Notes under the pieces: generated by a model
The model's input: only the letters and a program-made list of their open reading frames with translations
Told to the model about the DNA's origin: nothing
The model's database searches: none
Assembly: GCA_015679605.1 (NCBI GenBank)
Contig: JAAAVE010000311.1
Coordinates: 1,074 to 22,681, forward strand
Source: Podila epigama
Taxonomy: Eukaryota > Mortierellomycota > Mortierellomycetes > Mortierellales > Mortierellaceae
DNA: 21,608 nucleotides
Direction of reading: 5' to 3'
Made by a program: the position numbers and the translations under genes
In this document: positions 18,121 to 21,608 of the stretch, piece by piece
Position numbering within the stretch: position 1 is the first letter of the stretch
How the letters are laid out: each line of letters opens with the position of its first letter

Positions 18121-18249
18121 ATAACGTGTGCAAAGAGCTACGGATGTGTGTTCTTCAACTCTTTTGCCCATGGGGATTTATACAGGAGTGAGTGAATGGG
18201 TGAATGAGCAAGAGAGCAGCAAGGTGACAACCAGGGTAGACTGAGCGAT

Positions 18250-18290
18250 GTCACCAAACTGTCACCAAACTGTCATCAAACTGTCACCAG
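18250..18290. repeat. 11-bp tandem repeat, 3.7 copies
   Basis: Units of GTCACCAAACT at 18250, 18261 and 18272 (one base changed), then a partial copy at 18283. It lies in non-coding DNA about 450 nt upstream of the F-box start codon. One turn of the helix per unit would place any bound protein on the same DNA face. Confidence 0.85.
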
Positions 18291-20840
18291 AGAAGAATAA
18301 GAATATGGCAGCCTATAGAACGACGACCAAAAAGGACGGGGCCAGACCATCCTCTTTCCTTAGGTTGGTTCATATGGTTGGTTGGTACATGTATGGTTCG
18401 CCTGACAAACCAACTTCACATGAGAGCCAAACTCTGTATCGAGGGTGAGTTCGTTACCGACAACGGTGTACCTTTTTTTCTTACTTTTTCATTTTCATTT
18501 TCATTTGTGCCCTTGTGCCACAGACTGACAGGACAGAGAGACACCAACGGTTAACACAATTGACATGAAAATGTGCTCTCATTCAACACACACAAAAAAA
18601 ACCATTGAACGCCAACTGGGGTCAAAACGTTAGTTAGTGTGCGCCCACGGATATGAAAAAGGGCGAGTGATGATGGGGGCTGTCGATAAGAAAGCTCTCT
18701 CCTTTGGTTCCCACTTTGACAGGATCCAAGTGGGCGATGTACCTTTTCCATTCCATTTTTATTAAAAGTAACGCCCATCTGTCTTATGATACCATCCAGC
18801 ATGTGTCCTGCACCATGACGCCTAATTATTTTGCTCTGGTCTAGTCCAAGGGAACAACGTCCGGTCTCCTTCAACAACGCATACCACAAAAAAAAAGAGC
18901 ATTTGGACCCGATAGATATTCAGCTTAGATTTGTTGCAATCTACAAAGGATGGACTCCACCGAGGTTTGGATCCCTTCGATGTTGTCGCAAAAGAAAGAA
19001 AAAAAAATAGATGCGATCTGCTACATTCTCAGTAGCGCGCATACATCCAACATCCAACATCTCGCGCCAACACGTTTTTGAAATCTACACACAGCGTGCT
19101 GGCAATTGTACCCGTGCGCCTTCGAAATAGTGTGCCCACCCAATCCTATTTTTAAGTCACCAACTTGTTGAACAAGCATTGTTGGGCGCAAGTATGTATT
19201 TACTGCGTTCAGTCCTACATTCAATCCTGCATACTGCTGTCAGACAAAGTGATCGGGGTCAAAGATGATGGCTATTTCTGGCAGGCACTTTGAATACCCA
19301 CCCTCCCTCCCTCCCTTCGCCGTTCAACTGGCCACATGTCGCATTTTAACCACTTGGAATGTTCGTTGCAGCATGAGCTCGCGCATGATTTTTGTACCTT
19401 TTGCTTTTTATGTTCGTTTGGTTCTTCCGAGACCATGTGCATTGTAATCATTCATTGCGGTTTGAACGAATGGACCTAACTCTCCTATTCTTCTATGTTA
19501 ACGCCAGAAATGCCATTTTTGCGTTTGGGCGTAGGGCTTGAAAAGACGAGACGCTCGCTATGAATAGTCCAGACTAAACAGACCAACAAGTTCATTTTTT
19601 TTATATCAGGCCAAGTTTCTGTCAGGTCATGTTGTTCGTTGGGTAAGGGGAGACCACAGCCTTTTTTTTTTCCTTTGTCACTAAAAAGCATTAGTATTAG
19701 TGTCACGCACACTGAGAACTAGTCGATAAATTAGAAGGGAACCAGTGACAACTTACGAATAGGGGATGGATAAGGATCGCAGTGAAAAGAAACAGCTCAT
19801 TACCGAGTACTAAAGAAAGGGTCTTGTTGACTGTCATGTCTTGGATAGGAGTAAAACCTTCGCCAGATTGCTCCCCTCGGCTCTCTCTCGCTCTCACTTT
19901 TTTTAGTTTGCCCATGACCATGACCATGAACATAAACATGACCATGAACATGACCGTGAAATCGACCAAAGGCCAAAAGAGGCAAGTGGCACACGTACTT
20001 GGAACAACTGTCGGCCTAAAAAAAAATGAACCCGAGACTTTGTCCTTTTTTTTTTTTTTTTCTTTCAACTCTACAAGTATTCCACTTTGACAAAGGCGGC
20101 TGTCGTCAAAGGTGAAAGGGCGTTTCTTTTTTCCTTTGGCGGATTTTTTTTTCTTGTTTTTGTGTGGGTTGACAAAGCATGCATGTATTTTTGCTCTGTG
20201 CAACCATGGCAATTTTTCATGATTCATTTTTTTCAATTGTGTTGCTTTTTTGCGGACTGGTCTATGCTTGTTTGTCTCTCCCTCTCTATCTCACTATCTC
20301 TCAATCTCTGTTTATCCATCGGTCACTGTCTAGCGGACTGTTGGCAAGGATAGGACAACTTGAGCCCCATGTAATATTGGCCGCGTGTGTGTTTTGTGTG
20401 TTTTGTGTTGATGTGTTTGTGTGTGTGTGTGTATGATATCAAGGGGTGAAGGGGTTGAAGGGCTTTCTGTCTGGATGTCTGCTTGTTTGAGTGATAAGTG
20501 TGTGTTTGTGTGTTTGTTTTGCACTTTTTGTGGAGGTTGCAAGTCGAGTTGCGCCCCCTTCCTTCCTACCTACCTACCAACCTTTTGCTCCTTCCCTCCT
20601 TCCTTCCCTCCATTGAACCGTCAGTGTCTGCACGTTCAAGCAACCAGTTGGCTCACCCTTGTCACCGTCTCCATGGTGGACACAAAAAGGAGACGAGTGC
20701 AGTGTGGTGCGTGGGGTGGGGGTTGAAGATATGGGTTACAACTCCAGGAGAGGAGGAGGAGAGGAGGTCGCTACCAAAGATGGGATGATGCCGGCAAGCA
20801 AAACCAGGCAGGCAGGCAGGAGAGCCGCACATGCGCATTA

Positions 20841-20890
20841 GTTTCTCTCTCTCGTTCTCACTCGCTCTCTCTCTCTTTCTCTCTTTCTTT
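20841..20890. repeat. CT-rich microsatellite tract
   Basis: About 50 nt of almost pure CT on the plus strand. Such pyrimidine tracts are common in promoters and leaders of fungal genes on the same strand, in keeping with a plus-strand gene to the right. It could also be a plain microsatellite. Confidence 0.7.
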
Positions 20891-21024
20891 ATACATTGAT
20901 GCATGTATTGACAATGTTGTACAATCCATCGATTCTTTCTTTTTGTGGGTTTTCTTTGCAGATGAATGAGACATGTCTGGAAGACAAACATGCAGCGAAC
21001 AGAATCACTAGCATGAAGCATGCC

Positions 21025-21048
21025 ATTGACATTGACATTGACATTGAC
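21025..21048. repeat. (ATTGAC)4 microsatellite
   Basis: Four exact ATTGAC units. A shorter degenerate copy (ATTGACATCGACCGACCG) appears near 21462-21479, so the motif has spread locally. Confidence 0.85.
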
Positions 21049-21544
21049 ATTGTCGATCGATGTATGCGAACCATCTAAACCGAGCAAAACATGCCTCCTC
21101 CGCATTCTAGTGTCTGTATTGCTACGTAGTGTACATACATATGCCTTTAGCAGAATCAGACAGCATGTGGCAGCGTCGTTGGGTGTACTTTTCCTCCTCC
21201 CCCCTATCTCCCCATGAGATTGAGATGATGTCTTTCCCTAGTATCACAACAATAATTCAACGGAGGTGAATGAATGACAGTGGTTCTTTGTGTTTTCCGG
21301 GGATCCCACTCTCCATCAAGACACCATGTAATGTACACAAAACAGTCCACTGTCGACTGACCTAGAAGATGGCGAGTTGAATAGTGTAGATGTTTTGAAT
21401 GTATGCATGAATACGAATCATTTGGCGCTGTACTGTACACTTTTCTTCTTCCTCGACTGACATTGACATCGACCGACCGAATGACCGACTGGTCCTTTTT
21501 TTGTCCTCCACTCAATCGTTCACCATTCAAACATTCAAACCTCA

Positions 21545-21552
21545 TATAAATA
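21545..21552 (+). promoter_or_regulatory. TATA box of a plus-strand gene beyond the right edge
   Basis: TATAAATA, a full match to the TATA consensus, followed by a CT/T-rich stretch to the window end as in many fungal 5' leaders. Transcription would start about 30 nt downstream, so the coding region would lie outside the window. The direction and the gene are inferred. Confidence 0.45.
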
Positions 21553-21608
21553 GAATAGATTACCACAAGAAGAGTATCTCTTTTTACTCTTTGCACTTTT
21601 TTTTTTTT

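Larger units (their letters stand above)
17874..21608. other. Large intergenic region, no supported gene
   Basis: About 3.7 kb between the F-box gene and the right edge with no open frame of convincing composition on either strand. The longest candidates are 112 and 177 codons, with basic or Phe-rich simple-sequence translations. I searched by eye for tRNA T-loops, 5S, U6 and SRP motifs and saw none. Contents are many simple repeats: TG-rich near 20390-20430, CCTT/CCTA near 20555-20615, CT at 20841-20890, ATTGAC at 21025-21048, and poly-T runs. Several tandem or inverted repeats occur near 17950-18290. A TATA box lies near the right end. It may be the long upstream region of a plus-strand gene. 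Confidence 0.6.

Noticed and set aside
18009-18191. 60-codon plus-strand frame with a hydrophobic start and five Cys
   Set aside because: It looks a little like a small secreted protein, but there is no promoter evidence, the hydrophobic part is weak, and it lies in the F-box promoter. A frame of this length is expected by chance.
18551-18889. 112-codon minus-strand frame
   Set aside because: Composition is not protein-like and nothing in it is recognisable; treated as chance.
19703-20236. 177-codon minus-strand frame rich in Lys, Phe and Met-Val repeats
   Set aside because: The translation is driven by poly-A/T runs and a CATGAC-type repeat, with no domain visible.
1-21608. tRNA, rRNA, snRNA, CRISPR array, transposon ends
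   Set aside because: By eye I found no T-loop/D-loop pairs, no rRNA or U6/SRP motifs, no regularly spaced repeats with unique spacers, and no transposase or reverse transcriptase frames. A covariance-model and repeat search would be decisive.

Overview
The window is eukaryotic, very probably from a filamentous fungus of an early-diverging lineage. Mucoromycota of the Mortierella type is my best guess. Genes carry short GT-AG introns (mostly 93 to 192 nt, one of 331 nt), with CTAAC-like branch sites visible in several. Intergenic DNA is rich in homopolymer and pyrimidine runs. The products include a queuine tRNA-ribosyltransferase accessory subunit and a single-exon F-box protein of a style common in those fungi. 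The lineage is inferred from gene content and style, not from a search.

All eight confident genes lie on the minus strand, head to tail. From left to right they are: TAF1 of TFIID (C-terminus off the left edge); a Siw14/Oca-type atypical dual-specificity phosphatase; RNA 3'-terminal phosphate cyclase; an AlkA/MAG-type DNA glycosylase; QTRT2, the non-catalytic half of the queuine tRNA-guanine transglycosylase; a small secreted six-cysteine protein with a Pro/Ser stalk and acidic tail; a secreted, probably GPI-anchored, ten-cysteine protein; and a 941-residue F-box protein. I rebuilt exon structures by hand. Every junction keeps GT-AG and reading phase, and the total coding length of each complete gene is divisible by three.

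Region by region, 1-12368 is compact, with gaps of only 17 to about 470 nt. The cyclase stop is 17 nt from the phosphatase start codon. The two secreted-protein genes at 11537-13531 are adjacent, 161 nt apart. A 1.4 kb gap (13532-14975) and a 3.8 kb gap (17802-21608) hold no gene I can defend. The larger gap is full of simple repeats and ends in a good plus-strand TATA box at 21545-21552, suggesting a plus-strand gene just beyond the right edge.

The genes are mostly unrelated housekeeping functions: transcription initiation, phosphatase signalling, RNA end processing, base-excision repair and tRNA queuosine modification. No operon-like pathway is evident. The most unusual feature is the small secreted protein at 11537-12368. 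Its six cysteines have a mirror-symmetric spacing (3-6-9-6-3) that fits an antiparallel helical hairpin held by three stacked disulfides.
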